Assembly: GCF_901709675.1 (NCBI RefSeq)
Contig: NC_051099.1
Location: 5,890,001-5,954,000 of the forward strand
Direction of reading: 5' to 3'
Source of the DNA: Syngnathus acus
Lineage: Eukaryota > Chordata > Actinopteri > Syngnathiformes > Syngnathidae
DNA: 64,000 bases
Positions 32,797 to 45,600 of the stretch are shown one piece after another (within the stretch, counting starts at the first letter, position 1; each line of letters starts with the position of its first letter). Below the pieces are notes generated by a model. The model was not told where the DNA came from. It saw only the letters and a program-made list of their open reading frames with translations, and did not search any database. A program made the translations under genes and the position numbers.

Positions 32797-35700
32797 ATGG
32801 CGGCGACGCGCAGCTCGCGGCTGGCGGTGAAATCGGACAGCGGCTCTGACCGCTCCGACTCAGAGTCGGACTCTGAGTCCGAAAAGGGTGCCCGCGAAGC
32901 CGAACCCATGGAGGTGGAGCAGAGCGAGCTGGAGGCTGAAGACATCTCCATCAACCGATCGGTGAAGCCTCTGCTGCCGGTAGGTTGTCCCGTGTTGGGC
33001 CTCACCAGACACGGCGCTGGCGTCTTCTGCATCCCGGGGAACTGTGAAGGGATACCCGGGGGGTGGTAACAATAAATCGACCTCGGCCCGGGGAAAACTG
33101 TTGGGAACATCATTTTCATCCTTTCACTGTCGGGTTTTAAGTCACTTTTAAACACGGCTGGCTGAATTAAGTCAGGCGTTTCTGTCACTTGTTGCCTGTT
33201 CGCGCTACCCTGTGGCGTTGCCTCCAAACTCGCTTCGGCAACGTGCACTTTAAACATTCGACGCATGTTGAAAAGCATAAGCGCTTAATATTTTCTGACA
33301 CCGTTAGATAATTCCGTTGTGTTGTTCGACGTCTATTCATTCGGCTTATTCACAATCAGTTTTATTGTTTGCATGTTTTAAAGGCTTTGTCATGGTCGTT
33401 GCTTTCCATTCATCGCTTGCCCTTTGGGAGAAACAAATTAATTTATCCACATGAGTCAGTGATTGAGAATCTAATCTTTTGATTTTGTGTGTTTACGCAA
33501 ATTTTCATTTGTACTTTTCAAGGTCAGTGGTTTGTATGTAATGTCTTATCCACACCTCGCACATCTAGTCCGGATTGTTCTTACTGCATTGTTTGGGTTC
33601 AGATGTCTGTCTCTCATTGATTTAAAGAGTTCTGATCCAGTTCAATTCCACAAAGTTTTGCCACAAGTGGTGATTTGCCCTTTTCGCAGGATACGGGCAG
33701 GCGCTATGAGAACAAAGCAGGAGCATTCATCACTGGGATTGATGTCAATTCAAAGGTTAAAAAAAATGAATCCGCCACATGAATTCTCTGCTGTTACACG
33801 TTGAAGGACTCATTGATTGTATTCCCACCAGGAGGCGATTGAGAGGAAAGAGAAGCGAGCGAGGCGTTTCCATTTCCATGGGGAGGTGAGCACCACTCAG
33901 CGGAACATTTTCCTGGATAAAGATGCCGTTAAGAAAGGTAAGAGGAGACGCAGACTGCAAAAGGATCATTTTTGTGGTTTTAATGGCTATCGTATGTGCT
34001 CTCGTGTCTTCAGCCATCCCCAAAGTGCGTATGGAGGCCGTCCACATCATGGGTGTTGATGACATGAGCACACAGGACATCTTTGGGTACTTTAAGGAAT
34101 ATCCCCCTGCGCACATTGAGTGGATTGACGACACTTCCTGTGAGCATTTGCACTCCACTCCAGTACATTTTTCCCTTTAGAATAGGTGTTTTTATTGTAT
34201 ACAAACAATAAAAAGTCAATTGTCTGTGATATGAACCCTTTAAATAAATACCAGTTGGTCTCCCCAGGCAATGTGGTTTGGCTCGATGACAACACGGCCA
34301 TCAGGGCGTTCATCAACACCAGTCGCATGCCCGACCCACACGATGTCATCACAAATACGGAGAGCGACACCCAGACGGACAAGCCCAGCAAAAGTCAGTA
34401 AAGGAACAAATGAATCTCTGACAGGGTCAGGTTAAATGTCTTCACGAGAGTTTTGATCGCAGGTCGTCGAGGGTCAGATGACGGCGACGAAGAAGAAGAG
34501 GCGGAGGTGGATGATGAGGTGAAGAAGAGCAACGAGGAAAGCGTGAAAGACAGCGAAGGGGAAGAGGAACACGCGTTGGAGGCTGGTCAGGTACATAATA
34601 ATAATAAATGTTTTTATTAATCGAAATTTGAAAGGGGAGCACCAAACTAATGGCGTCCATGAATATTTCTGTTGATTTGTCGTCAGGGGAACGACTTGTC
34701 ACGGGCCGAGAGAGAATCGCTGCTGAAGAATGACTTGCGTCCTGCCATCAAGCCCTTTAAAGGAAACAAGATCCTTCTTCGCTTTGCCACCGAAGGTCTC
34801 CTCCCAGACAGCTGCATCTGCACCACCATGTGAGTAAGCGTAGGTGGTCCAACTAAAATGGGACCTTTTTTCATATTCTACTTCAGATGACAAGAAGGAG
34901 CTGGGTGCCGCCCGGCGCAGTCGGTACTACATGAAGTATGGAAATCCCAACTACGGAGGCATGAGGGGAATTCTCAGCAACTCCTGGTGGGTCAACGCCC
35001 CTCGTCGCTCCCTTTGAAATTACAGTGGCAACTAAGCCCTGTCACCACCCGCAAAAAGTACACAATTGCCTTTCTTATTTTCCTCAGGAAGAGAAGGTTC
35101 CACAACCGGCGCGGCCAGCGAGACGGCAAGAGCAAGAAACCTCTCATTGGAGACAGCATGGGACACACTCCACCATACACACATCGACATTCCGGTAAGG
35201 AAAAAAAAGCCTTTAGGTCAGGACTTATTTGTATAAAGAAACTAACCTGGAAAAACACCACGACTTTTCACAAATGCAGCCGACCTGGTCAACCTGCCCG
35301 AGGAGCCCATCAAGGAGGAGGAGGAGGAAGAGGACGAGGAAGACTACGGCGACGAGGACATGGACTCGGATGACCGAGTGGTAGAGTTCAAAGAGAAAGG
35401 AAACAAGGTCGCCCCGTCCTCGCGGCCTCAACTGACCGGGCCCCGGAGCAGGCTGCAGCGCTCGCCGTCCCCGTGGTCTGAATCGGACGAGATGGACTAC
35501 GATCTGGAGCTGAAAATGATCTCAACGCCATCGCCTAAAAAGAGCAAGAAGATGACCATGTACGCAGATGAGCTGGAAGGGCAGCTGAAGAGCATCAGGT
35601 GTGAATTGCAGATTTATGTTTTGATGGTAGTAAAATTACTTAATGTTGCCACAGTTTCCTCAATCTCTCCTCACTGTTGTTCATGTCAGCCCGTGCTGTT

Positions 35701-36704
35701 CCATTGTCTTGTCCTGAGCAGAAACAGGGTAGGAGGGTCGGCATCACAAAGCAGAGCCAAGTCTCCGTCACCCACCAAGGTGACTGACGTGCGTCAGCTG
35801 CTCGAGGAGAAGAGACAGGGGCTGTCTCAGCATAGACAGCACCCCCCAGCAGTCAACAGCGGGAAAACAGGTGAGCCTCATTCCTGGTTTTAGTGTATTA
35901 GGGATCAAGCCCTGCTGCGAATAGCGAAAATCCGTAAGGATTGACACATTCCAAAAAGGTTTAGAACTGCCTGTAGATACCACCAGCATTAGTTTTTTCT
36001 GAAACATAATTGCTTGGGACCAAGATAACACCAAAGAGGTACTTTTTTTTTCATGTAGTGTGTCCTTCACGATAGACAGGAGTTTGCTGTCATTCCATGG
36101 CACGCTAACGGCCATTTATTACACTCTTGCTGTTTTTATAGATGTCCGACAGCGGCTTGGGAAGAGGCGCTACTCACCCGAAAGGGGCCGCTCCGACTCT
36201 CCCGTCTCCCCGAGAGATACGCCTCCCCCCGCCAGAGAAGCAGTCAGTGACGTGCACCGTCGACTGGGCGTTGCCAGCGGGGACAGAGGCCACTCATCCA
36301 AGTCATCCAAAGACAGAAAGACAAGTAAGTCCGTCACTGAATTCAATTCATCTGTTTTCTGTAGCACTTGTTCTAATAATTTTTTATTCCAATCCCTGTG
36401 CGCAGGCAACCTATGGAGCCGACTGGGCGACAAAGAGGAAAAGACGGGAAGTCGCGAGCCTGAGCCAAGGGGCGGGTCGTCTGGGATGTTCTCGTCTTCG
36501 CGCCGCAGCAGGAGACGCCGAGGTAGCAGAACGGAGAAGGAAGGCGTGGAAGAGGATGACTCCACGCTGCAGAAGGTGTGGGGCGCCATGATCAAGAAGA
36601 AGCAGGAGCGTCTCAGCCACAAGATGAAGAAGAGCCGGCTGGACAACCTGCCGTCGTTGCAGATTGAGATCAGCCGGGACAGCAGCGAGGACTCGGACGC
36701 TTGA
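32797..36704 (+). CDS. ncbp3: Nuclear cap-binding protein subunit 3, 13 exons
   Basis: NCBP3 binds the mRNA 5' cap, partners with NCBP1 in the alternative cap-binding complex and supports mRNA export in the nucleus. Exons: 32797-32979, 33690-33755, 33832-33937, 34014-34139, 34268-34393, 34463-34590, 34687-34795, 34887-34986, 35088-35194, 35280-35598, 35722-35870, 36142-36324, 36406-36704. They total 2001 nt and encode 666 aa; the human protein is about 620. The N-terminus MAATRSSRLAVKSDSGSDRS is acidic/serine-rich. The RRM-like domain spans about residues 110-190 and contains the family WLDD motif (CNVVWLDDNTAIRAF, about W165-D168). Acidic stretches follow, then RRSRYYMKYGNPNYGG, and an Arg/Ser-rich C-terminus ends VWGAMIKKKQERL...SSEDSDA. 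The start follows a compact leader. Confidence 0.95.
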
Positions 36705-37200
36705 GACAAATGTACTTTTTAATGATCATCATGATTTCATCTTTGGCACATAGTCATTATAGTTCCTGGATGGATCACTGGGAGGATCTCCTTGGCACCA
36801 CATGCTATGGAATGTCCAACTGGCTCACCTGTGTCACGTGCTTTCTCTTAAAATAGAGCGTCCAAAATTTGCTTTTGGGTGACATTCAACATTACTTTTG
36901 TATTTTGAATTCTGTTTCTTTTTTGAAGAACTCTGTACAGGTAACATGGAACAATGTCGTTTTAAAGACAAGACCATCCCCCAGCAATGTTTTTTTTTTT
37001 ATGACAGGAGGTTAATCAGCAAACACTTTGATAAGTAATCACTTTAAATGTCATGTGAAGCTTCTCAAAGGGGACCTAGTGTTTAATTTTATAATCATTA
37101 ATTTGTCGTGTGTGTCCGTGGAACAGCAACAAGGCCAGTTGTAGACCTAATACACATGAGGCCAGCCATGCAATTAAAAAAAAATCATGAATAAAACCTC
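36705..37200 (+). other. ncbp3 3' UTR
   Basis: Non-coding tail after TGA, ending near the AATAAA at 37190-37195. Confidence 0.6.
37190..37195 (+). terminator. Poly(A) signal AATAAA, ncbp3
   Basis: Canonical hexamer about 490 bp after the ncbp3 stop. Confidence 0.6.
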
Positions 37201-37234
37201 AAATGAACTGTTACAAAAAGCCCAAAATACTTAA

Positions 37235-37340
37235 ACTAGTGATGTGCAGTCCAGTTCTTTTAAGTGAACTGAATCTTTAGAATCGGTTCACTCAAAAGAT
37301 TCGTTCAAACGGATTGTTCAACGAATCGTCCCCCCAACAC
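37235..37340. repeat. Fragment related to the neighbouring foldback element
   Basis: aagtgaactgaatctttagaatcggttcactcaaaagattcgttca repeats the ttcactca/gattcgttca words found in the long inverted arms at 37597. It is followed by T- and C-homopolymers (37349-37371 and 37516-37533). It is probably an older, partial copy. Confidence 0.5.
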
Positions 37341-37596
37341 ACACACTGATCCTTTTTTTTTTTTTTTTTTTTCCAACTTCAATAACACAACTAAGCAATA
37401 CACCAGACAAAAAACAATCTAGTGAACACACGGTAATGTCGGCAACGCACGCATTTTTCTCTATACTACAACATCCCGTGGGAACAACATATACATCAAA
37501 CAATACAACTACACCCCCCCCCCCCCCCCCCAAAATAAATATATAGTAATTGGCTCGGGTAATTCACACATTTCTTTCTGTAATACAACACCTACA

Positions 37597-38972
37597 CTAG
37601 TGTTGGCTCGTGAGTGAACGATTCGTTCAAAGGAACGGATCCTTTCAGTGAACGAGAGTGACCGAATCACTTCCTAAAGTGATTCGTTCTTTTTCAGTTC
37701 ATATGACTTCAACCAGTAGGTGTCAGTAATGCCCATTGAAGCTGGTGCCACCTCGCCGTCAAACATAACGAAGAAGAAACTTCCCGTTCACGAACGCATT
37801 TCCAGTTCATCGCGAGAACGGATCGGTGAGGGAACGAATCCTGACTTTCCCGTTCGCGAACGAGTCAATGGGTCAACTGCCTTCCTTCCTGTGCATCAAC
37901 GGATCAGTCAGTGAACGTGTTGCGTCTCCCTCCTGGCGTGAACTATGTAAGCCAGAATGTCGATTTACGATTTGCCAAGGAAAGAAAGAACCACTCACTG
38001 AAACACCACTTCTTTTACGCGCGTTTTCTCCAAGCTAACGGCTTACTTTATTGCATGAAGGGATGCGCCGTTATGCAACAACGGGGAGATTCTGCTTCTC
38101 TTTGGGTAATCTTGATTTTATAACACTTATAGTAGTTTTTAAATAACGTGTATGCATATACACGCCTAAATATTGTTATCCAATAGATCTACTGTAATTT
38201 CACATTGAATTGCTGGTTTGAAATTTACTTTTAATATTATTTTTAATAAACATTTATGTTAAAACTTGTCTGGTGTTTTATTCCTTGTTTTTATATTCGC
38301 CAATTAAAACATGAAAATCAGACATTTGGTTAACTGCTTTATATGACAATATGTGTAGGTACACCTCATGGACACTTTAATAGGTACACTACACGAGGTA
38401 AAAGAATAAAGTGTTAATTGCACAATCAAGTATATTCTCCCATCTGGGATCGAACCAAGTTCTTACCGAGCAAGAGCCCGTGTCACTAACCAGTCAGCTA
38501 TTTCGACCTGGCAGCCCAAGGTCGTCTGTACTCGTCAGTCCATAGTTCACGCCAGGAGGGAGGCACCACGTTCACTGACTGATCCGTTGATGCACAGGAA
38601 GGAAGGCAGTTGACCCATTGACTCGTTCGCGAACGGGAAAGTCACGATTCATTCCCTCACTGATCCGTTCCCTCACTGATCCGTTCTCGCGATGAACTGG
38701 AAATGCAAATCACTCATTGGTTCACTCACAGATTTGTTCGTTGGTGAACGGGAAATGCAATTCACGACTCGTTCGTGAACGGGAAGTTACGTCATTTTCT
38801 TCTTCGTTTTGTTTTACGGCGAGGTGGCACCAGCTTCAATGGGCATTACCGACACCTACTGGTTGAAGTCATATGAACTGAAAAAATCACTTTAGGAAGT
38901 GATTCGTTCACTCTCGTTCACTGAAAATATTAGTTCTTTTGAACAAAACGTTCACTCACGAGCCAACACTAG
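37597..38972. mobile_element. Foldback (long terminal inverted repeat) element, about 1.4 kb
   Basis: The outer ends ctagtgttggctcgtgagtg (37597) and its reverse complement (ending 38972) bound two long inverted arms, 37597-37947 and 38541-38972. The right arm carries about 80 bp extra. Both arms are packed with gaacga/tcgttc words that are palindromic themselves, and both contain an aaccagtaggtgtcagtaatg block. The 593-bp spacer holds a SINE-like unit. No transposase frame was found, so it must be non-autonomous. The family is unknown to me. Confidence 0.8.
38345..38520 (-). mobile_element. tRNA-derived SINE-like unit in the foldback spacer
   Basis: The reverse strand shows a tRNA-like head with A-box-like tagctgactggttagtg and a B box ggttcgatccc. 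An unrelated body follows, then a tail gtacctattaaagtgtccatg that resembles the 3' tails of fish L2-type LINEs as I recall them. The head does not fold into a full cloverleaf, so it is not an active tRNA gene. Confidence 0.6.
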
Positions 38973-39678
38973 CATAAATTTAGCCAATTGAAATTATGCA
39001 CGTAAAGTTTTGTTTTTCCCATTCAATGATTTATGAGGTTGGCATGTGGTGACAATCACCTGACGGGCGTTTTTTCGCTCTTTCTGTCAATAGGGGGCAG
39101 CGTGCCGTTTCATCCGTGGGAAACAACTACAGTTGCTATACTTGTTAGAGCAACGTTAACAACCAATACAGAGAAAGGCCAAATATTACGACTCATTTCG
39201 CTATACGATAATGAGGTGGAACATTTCGCTAGACGATAACGAGGTGGAACATTTGTTCTTGTGCCCTTTTGTTTTTCATTTTGTAAATATTTTACTTCCA
39301 TGTGGCGTCGACACTCATTGCGTAACCGTTAAACTCGCACCGCTTCTCGCCACTGTGATTGGCTATTCTTTGTGTCTGTTACCGAGGGAGCCAATGGCAA
39401 TATAACATTTGCTTCCGTTTAAATACAACGAGCCAATAGCATTGCGCTGACGCGTTTTGTGTTGGTGACGTATAAAGCCCTTTAGTCCCCAACGCCATTT
39501 TCTTGTCGGCGTCAGCGGGGACAAGACGGCCCTCTAACGCCGCTCAAAAACGGTCAAAACTATTAGATTCACCGTGAGATTACGCGAGGAATCCGACTCG
39601 CCACATGAGTTAATGAACTGTCTGCTCCTCAATGCATACGCTCACAACGAAGTTGGTGTAGCTATCCCCCGCTCGAAG
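38973..39678 (+). promoter_or_regulatory. pcf11 promoter and 5' leader
   Basis: About 700 bp before the pcf11 ATG. It includes a two-copy 28-bp repeat (39199-39254, cgctatacgataatgaggtg / cgctagacgataacgaggtg) and a likely transcription start region with ggtgacgtataaagcc at about 39465-39480. The leader looks unspliced. Confidence 0.45.
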
Positions 39679-42600
39679 ATGGACGACGGCGCGGCGAGGG
39701 AAGTTGCCTGCCGAGAGTATCAGTCTTCGCTAGAAGACCTCACGTTCAACAGCAAGCCACACATCAACATGCTGACCATTCTGGCCGAGGAAAACGTCAA
39801 CTTCGCCAAGGATATCGTCGCGATAATTGAAGCACAAATAAGCAAGGTTTTTATGATAAGAATTTTCTTTTTGATTTAACTGATTGATTGTTTGTGTCGG
39901 TGTATGGTAGCCGCTTGCTATCTTAAACATGGCGTCGGGCGTTAGTTATCCACAACATGTCGTTTCACCTTCGCTTTTGTTTGGTTACGTCTCTGTTAGC
40001 AACGCCAGAATACAAACAATTAATTCTATGTAGTTATAATTATAAAAGTAAAATTACAGTCATACTTGGTGTGTTACTGATGAAGTTTATCGAAGGTTTC
40101 TCAGTCATGACTCCCTCGTGCTACTTAAGTGAAGCAAAGTCCACCATAAAAAATATTCTATAAAAGAAATGTTTTCGACGATAATTGTTTGTACTAATGC
40201 CTACAGTGACATTTAATGCCGTCCTGTTGTTTCACTTGGCAATTCAGGCCAAGTTTATTCGACATTTTCTAACGTTAACAGGCCTCAATATGTAACGTCG
40301 TCAAACAGGAAGTCGGTGTGCAGAAATTAAGAGGCGGGGCGTGTATTACGATTCCTATATTGTGTTAAATATAATTTACGACCAGAATTTAGTCTTGGCG
40401 TGCAATTCGGGCCGATTTAAACGGTCATTTTTTTAAAAATGTAGGCCTCCGCGTCAAGTAAGAAGTTATATTTCCCTAAAATTAATAATAGCTGAATTTA
40501 AACGTCCTACTACTATATTGTACAATATATACACTGCATTTCCAAGCTTAAGCATATTGTCAAGCGAGAAGCCAGTGTCCATCTGTCTGCTTAGTAAGCG
40601 TAATATAATGGTAATATAAAAATGAATAGATTCTGTGCTTTATTGATTTGCTATTAATTTAGTACTGACACATTCCAAGTTGTTGCTCGTGTAGACTTGA
40701 GGTCCATATAGTCTAGTGTGCGACCTCCATTTGGGATAATCAGCTTCGACCTTGAGCTCAGTACAGAACAGTGATTACCCAATGCAGCAAAGTAAATACG
40801 TATTATTCCAATAGATGTTTGTTTTTTATGGTGGATTTCTGCTTCTTTAGTTGTTGTGTATTTGTTTGAACGTTCACTGTGTTCTCGCAGTCCAGAAATA
40901 AAAACCTGCTCCTTGAGACCACAGTGTTTTTTTTCCTCCCTTCCCTCAGTCTTAATGTGACAAATGGAGTAAGACTTAGCTGGACAACAAATGTGGGCTT
41001 CTAGTTAAGTAAAATTTATTCGGCAGTGCGCCTAAGTGCTCATTGTTTGCATTTTGCCGCATGACGCAACACATTTCGACCACGTTACCCCCTGCTTCTA
41101 TCCGGAAGTGAATTTTGAAACTGTTGAAAGTTGACTGGCTAAAATGTTTAATAATAAAAAATGTGAAATGTGCTTTTTGTCATTTTTTTATTTCCCAGTG
41201 TAAATTATTGGTGCAAGTCTGGTTCCCTGTTCCTGACAAAGTTGAGCCTGACTGGCACGCTGTTAAAAAAGATCATTCCACAGATGCTGCGTGGTTAAGT
41301 TATAGACTCGTTTGAAAGCAGCAGTTTTCAAAAGCCTCCTCAAAAAAATTAAATGTTTTTTAAGGGTTATTGTGACATGGGTGGATTTTTTTTTTTTAAT
41401 GACCCCAGAACAAAGTGACGAGTTTTGGGTGCCAAGACTTTCGCCGAGGGTAAAGTACAGAGAGTGGTTGGTTCATGGGAAAAACACTCTCTGGAGGGGA
41501 ACTGGCTTAAGGAAGCTACGTAATTTTTAAACCCCCCTAACCCCCCCCTTTCTGGACATTTTCCCTCATTGACTCTGACGTGAATCCTCTTGGACTGGTT
41601 GAGGATGTTTTTAACTTGAGGATGATGCCACGTGGATCTTCACCTTTTCCCTTTTTTCCCCCCCACATCTGGACTTAACCTGTCAAAACATTTTTTGAGG
41701 GGCTCTTTTTGCTTCTGTTGAGCATTTTGCATTTGTAGTGAAATGTTTTTTAACCCCTGTTGTGTTCTAAACTTGTCGAGTTTTCTATCGCTCTAGGCCC
41801 CAGCAGCCGAGAAGCTTCCAGTTTTGTACTTAGTGGATTCCATAGTGAAGAATGTTGGAGGAGAGTACGTCGCTGTGTTTGCTAAAAACCTAATCACTTC
41901 ATTTATATGTGTCTTTGAAAAGGTACAGTTGTTCTTGATGCCTTTTTACATTTCTTTAAACTCAGTCACTTGTAGCAGCCACACTTGTTGCTTGCTTTAA
42001 CGTGTAGTCTCTTGCTATATTGTGCTTTATTAGTGTTCTGCAGTAAAAAATTAGTGATTGGTTAAGCATTGGACAATTTTGTTATTGATCTTAACACTTT
42101 CTGAGTAGCTGTGGACCAAGCAATACACTTTGTTTGTAGGTGGATGAGAACACCAGAAAGAGTTTGTTCAAGTTACGATCGACATGGGATGAAGTGTTCC
42201 CTCTGAAGAAACTGTACGCGCTTGACGTGCGGGTCAACTCCGTGGATCCGGCGTGGCCAATCAAGCCTCTGCCGCCAACAGTCAATGCCAGCATTCACGT
42301 CAACCCAAAGTTTTTAAAACAGGTGTGTAGTTAGAAAGGTTTAGCATTTTTAGCAACTCGTCATACCTGGAGGACTTTGTTCTTTAAACTCAAAACGTGT
42401 CATTTCTGTCCGCTATTCGGAATGTAGTCTGAGGAGACCCCTCCACGGCCTACCCCCTCCCAACCGCCTCCGCCGATAATCCAACCCAGTTTGACCCAAG
42501 AGCAGCGGATCAGACAGCAACTATTGGCCAAGCAGAAGCAGCTTCTTGAGCTTCAGCAGAAGAAGATTGAGCTGGAACTGGAGCAGACCAAAGCACAGCT

Positions 42601-45600
42601 GGTAGGCAAAAACGTAACTGGATTTGCAAAAGTTCATAATTTTGTGTTCATAGCTGTAATCTGTCCTAGTATTTTGTTTGTTCCTTGTAAAGTTGGCCTG
42701 AGTAGGGAATACATGTTATGTTAGACAGGTTTTTGCTAAAGGTCTTTGCCACATGTTTGCTTTTGTTCAATGTGAGTTAGTTCCAATAAAATATTGTGTT
42801 GCAGGCTGGAGGATTTTCTATACTACCAAACTCCCCTCTCGCGGCATCCCCGAAGCCAGTTGGCCAGCCCACCCCTGTGGTTCGACCCCTGATTGCTCCC
42901 CAGCCCCCAAGTGACCCAAAGTTACCCACTAGAGACCCACGTCTGAACCGCACAGGACCCCCAGTTGTCTCTAAAAGCAAAGAGCAACCTGCTGGGAAAA
43001 GGGAAGTCCCTCCTGCCATAGTAACCCCTGTTTTCACGCCAGAAAAACCAGCAGCAGAAAAACCGTTCCATTCACAAAAGGTATGGACTCCCAAAAAGGA
43101 GGAGAAGCCCAACATAAAGTCTCCTCCAATGATTAAAAATGTCCAGAGTAAAAACAAGCAGGCTGAGGTTGAGAACCTAAAGTCTGCAGACAACTCAAAG
43201 AAAGACCCCCGGTTGAAGAAACGTCCCCTGGACAAGGCCGAAGATGACAAAGTGGACGAGCAGAAGGAGAAGAAAAAATGTGGCGACAAACGAGACGAGC
43301 CGACGCGGGTGCCCGAGCTGCCAAAAGCCTACAGAGGAAGGCTGCAGAACGGCTTGGGGATCAAGCGTGAAAGCAGCGTGTCTGCGGAGAAGATCGGCGG
43401 CAATGCCCGGACACACGCCAGGAAACGCACACACTCAAGGTCCAGATCCCGCTCTCCCTCCTCGCCAAAGAGGAAAGGCAGGAGGTCGTCACCCAAGAGC
43501 AGAACCAGGAGTACCTCCTTGTCCCCGTCACGCAAGGCAGGTAAATCCAGGAGGGCCAAGGGTGATGAGCCACTGCACGTAAAGAATATGCGGGATGAGC
43601 GACCGGCGGCCAAGAAGGACCAGGCGGAGAGCAGGCGCTCCAAGACGCCGGTGGACGATCGTCCCTCCAAGACTCCGGCGGACGATCGCACTTCCAAGAC
43701 TTCGGTGGATGAACGGCGGTCCAAGACTCCGGGGGACGACCGGCGGTCCAAGACTCCGGCGGACGACCGGCGGTCCAAGACCCTGGGGGACGACCGACGC
43801 TCGAAGACTCCTGCGGACGACCGGCGGTCCAAGTCCAGAGACTCACCACGGAACCAGGATGGAGGCAGCAAACAGGCCAAAGATGCTCCTTCACGCTGGC
43901 GGAGTGGCTGGGATGAGAACAAAAAGTGAGTCGTTCATATATTTTAATGTTTCGCATTCATCTCGATCGTGGTCAGCTCTCCTGTTAAGTAACGGACATT
44001 TGACACCCCCCTTCCAACTGTACTTTTTCCTAACAAAACTGTATGTCTTAGCACTTCCAGTCTTAAGCCAGGAGACTCTCATGACAAGCTTGGACCACAG
44101 AGGCATAAAACCTATAGCACTCCAACACGGCCCACCACCCCTCGTACCCCGAAACATCGTCTCAGTGTGGATGCCAACCTTCAGATACCCGAAGTCCTCA
44201 ACACCGCAACTAAGAAAGACCTGCTCAGAATGGTATGTCTGCTCAACAAATATGAACTCTTTCGACTGAGAACTGTAATATCTGATTTTGACGGCATTGG
44301 TTGATATCTGCAGGCAAGCAAGAGCCTGGAGAGCGGTGAAATTTCGCAGGAGGACTTCCTGAACATGGCTCACAAGATCAAGAACTTCTTCCAGTATCAG
44401 GAGGAGAAGCAACAGCATCCAGAAAGTTGGGACCCTGCCGCCAACTTTCCTGGCAAGAAGACATTGATGGCCTCGCCTCCCGAGTCCTTTGACCAGGCTC
44501 AGTTGACGTACTTTGAGCACAAGTCCAAGCTAAAGAAGACACAGGTAGCTCATCGCTCCTCCGGGGAAGGCTGGGACGGTCTCGAGGAATGCGAAGGGCC
44601 AGGCCGGGCACCGCGGGAATTGGGTGAGGCAACGATCAATCGGCCAGCAGCCAGAATATTATTATGCATGTGTCACTCTAAAGTTGTTTGTTCATTAACA
44701 GACGAGAGGAGAAGCTTAGAACGCGAAGAATCCCGACCGCCGTTGGCACCAATGATAGAGGAGTACAACCACGGCAAAGAGTTCCCCGCCCTTAAATCTC
44801 TGCCAGGTCTTCGATTCAGGAGGAGGGCTGACCCCAGAGAGTCCAGTGAGTCTACACCATACTTTGATCACATTGTGCTGGACTGGTTCCATCATTCAAG
44901 TTGGAACAGTCAAAGTGGAAGGCAAAGAAGCAGTTGACGAGTTAATGTAACTCATCTCCGATTCATTTTGTTTATTTCCAGGTGAAAGAGAGTGGAACTC
45001 GCCCTTGACTGAGCGTCAATGCGAGGAGCACAAGAGCGGCTACGACGCTCCGCGGCGGTACGTCCCGTCAGCAGAGTCTAGGCACCAGGACCCTCGGCAT
45101 CTGGACGGACCCTCCCACCCCGGCGCTCTGGTTCCCAGGAACTGTCCGAGCCCATCTGCTCTGGAAACTCCACTCCCCATGTTTGAGCGTGAACGCCTGT
45201 CGCCGCTTCACCAGAAGGACATGGCCGACATGAGCCCTGCGCCGCGCTTTGAGAGTCCAAACAGCGAACACTCTGATGATGGGCCGCTCCCTTCTGAAGT
45301 TCCCCTCGCCCCTCAATCGATCCTCCAGGGTCCTGTGCTTGGTGCATTGTTGTCTAATATTCATCAGTTGAGTAATTCCCCTGGACACACCCCTCCCCAC
45401 GAAGGAGGCCCCCCACCTCCCCGGTTTGATGCTCCCGGACACATGGGCCCATCGAGAGCGCACCCGCCAGGCTGGTACAATGAGCCGTCCCACTTTGAGG
45501 GTCCGCACCAAGGTATGCCCCTTCATCACAACATGCCAGAGAGGTTTAACGGACCACACGTACCACAGGGATCATTGATGAGCACGGACAATATGGGCCG

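Noticed and set aside
38436-38520. A tRNA gene on the minus strand
   Set aside because: The B box is good, but the acceptor and D stems do not pair. It has a SINE-like tail, so it is tRNA-derived only.
42777-43957. Long minus-strand frames opposite pcf11 exon 5
   Set aside because: They are shadows of the real exon. Their Arg/Ser-rich look mirrors the repeat on the plus strand.
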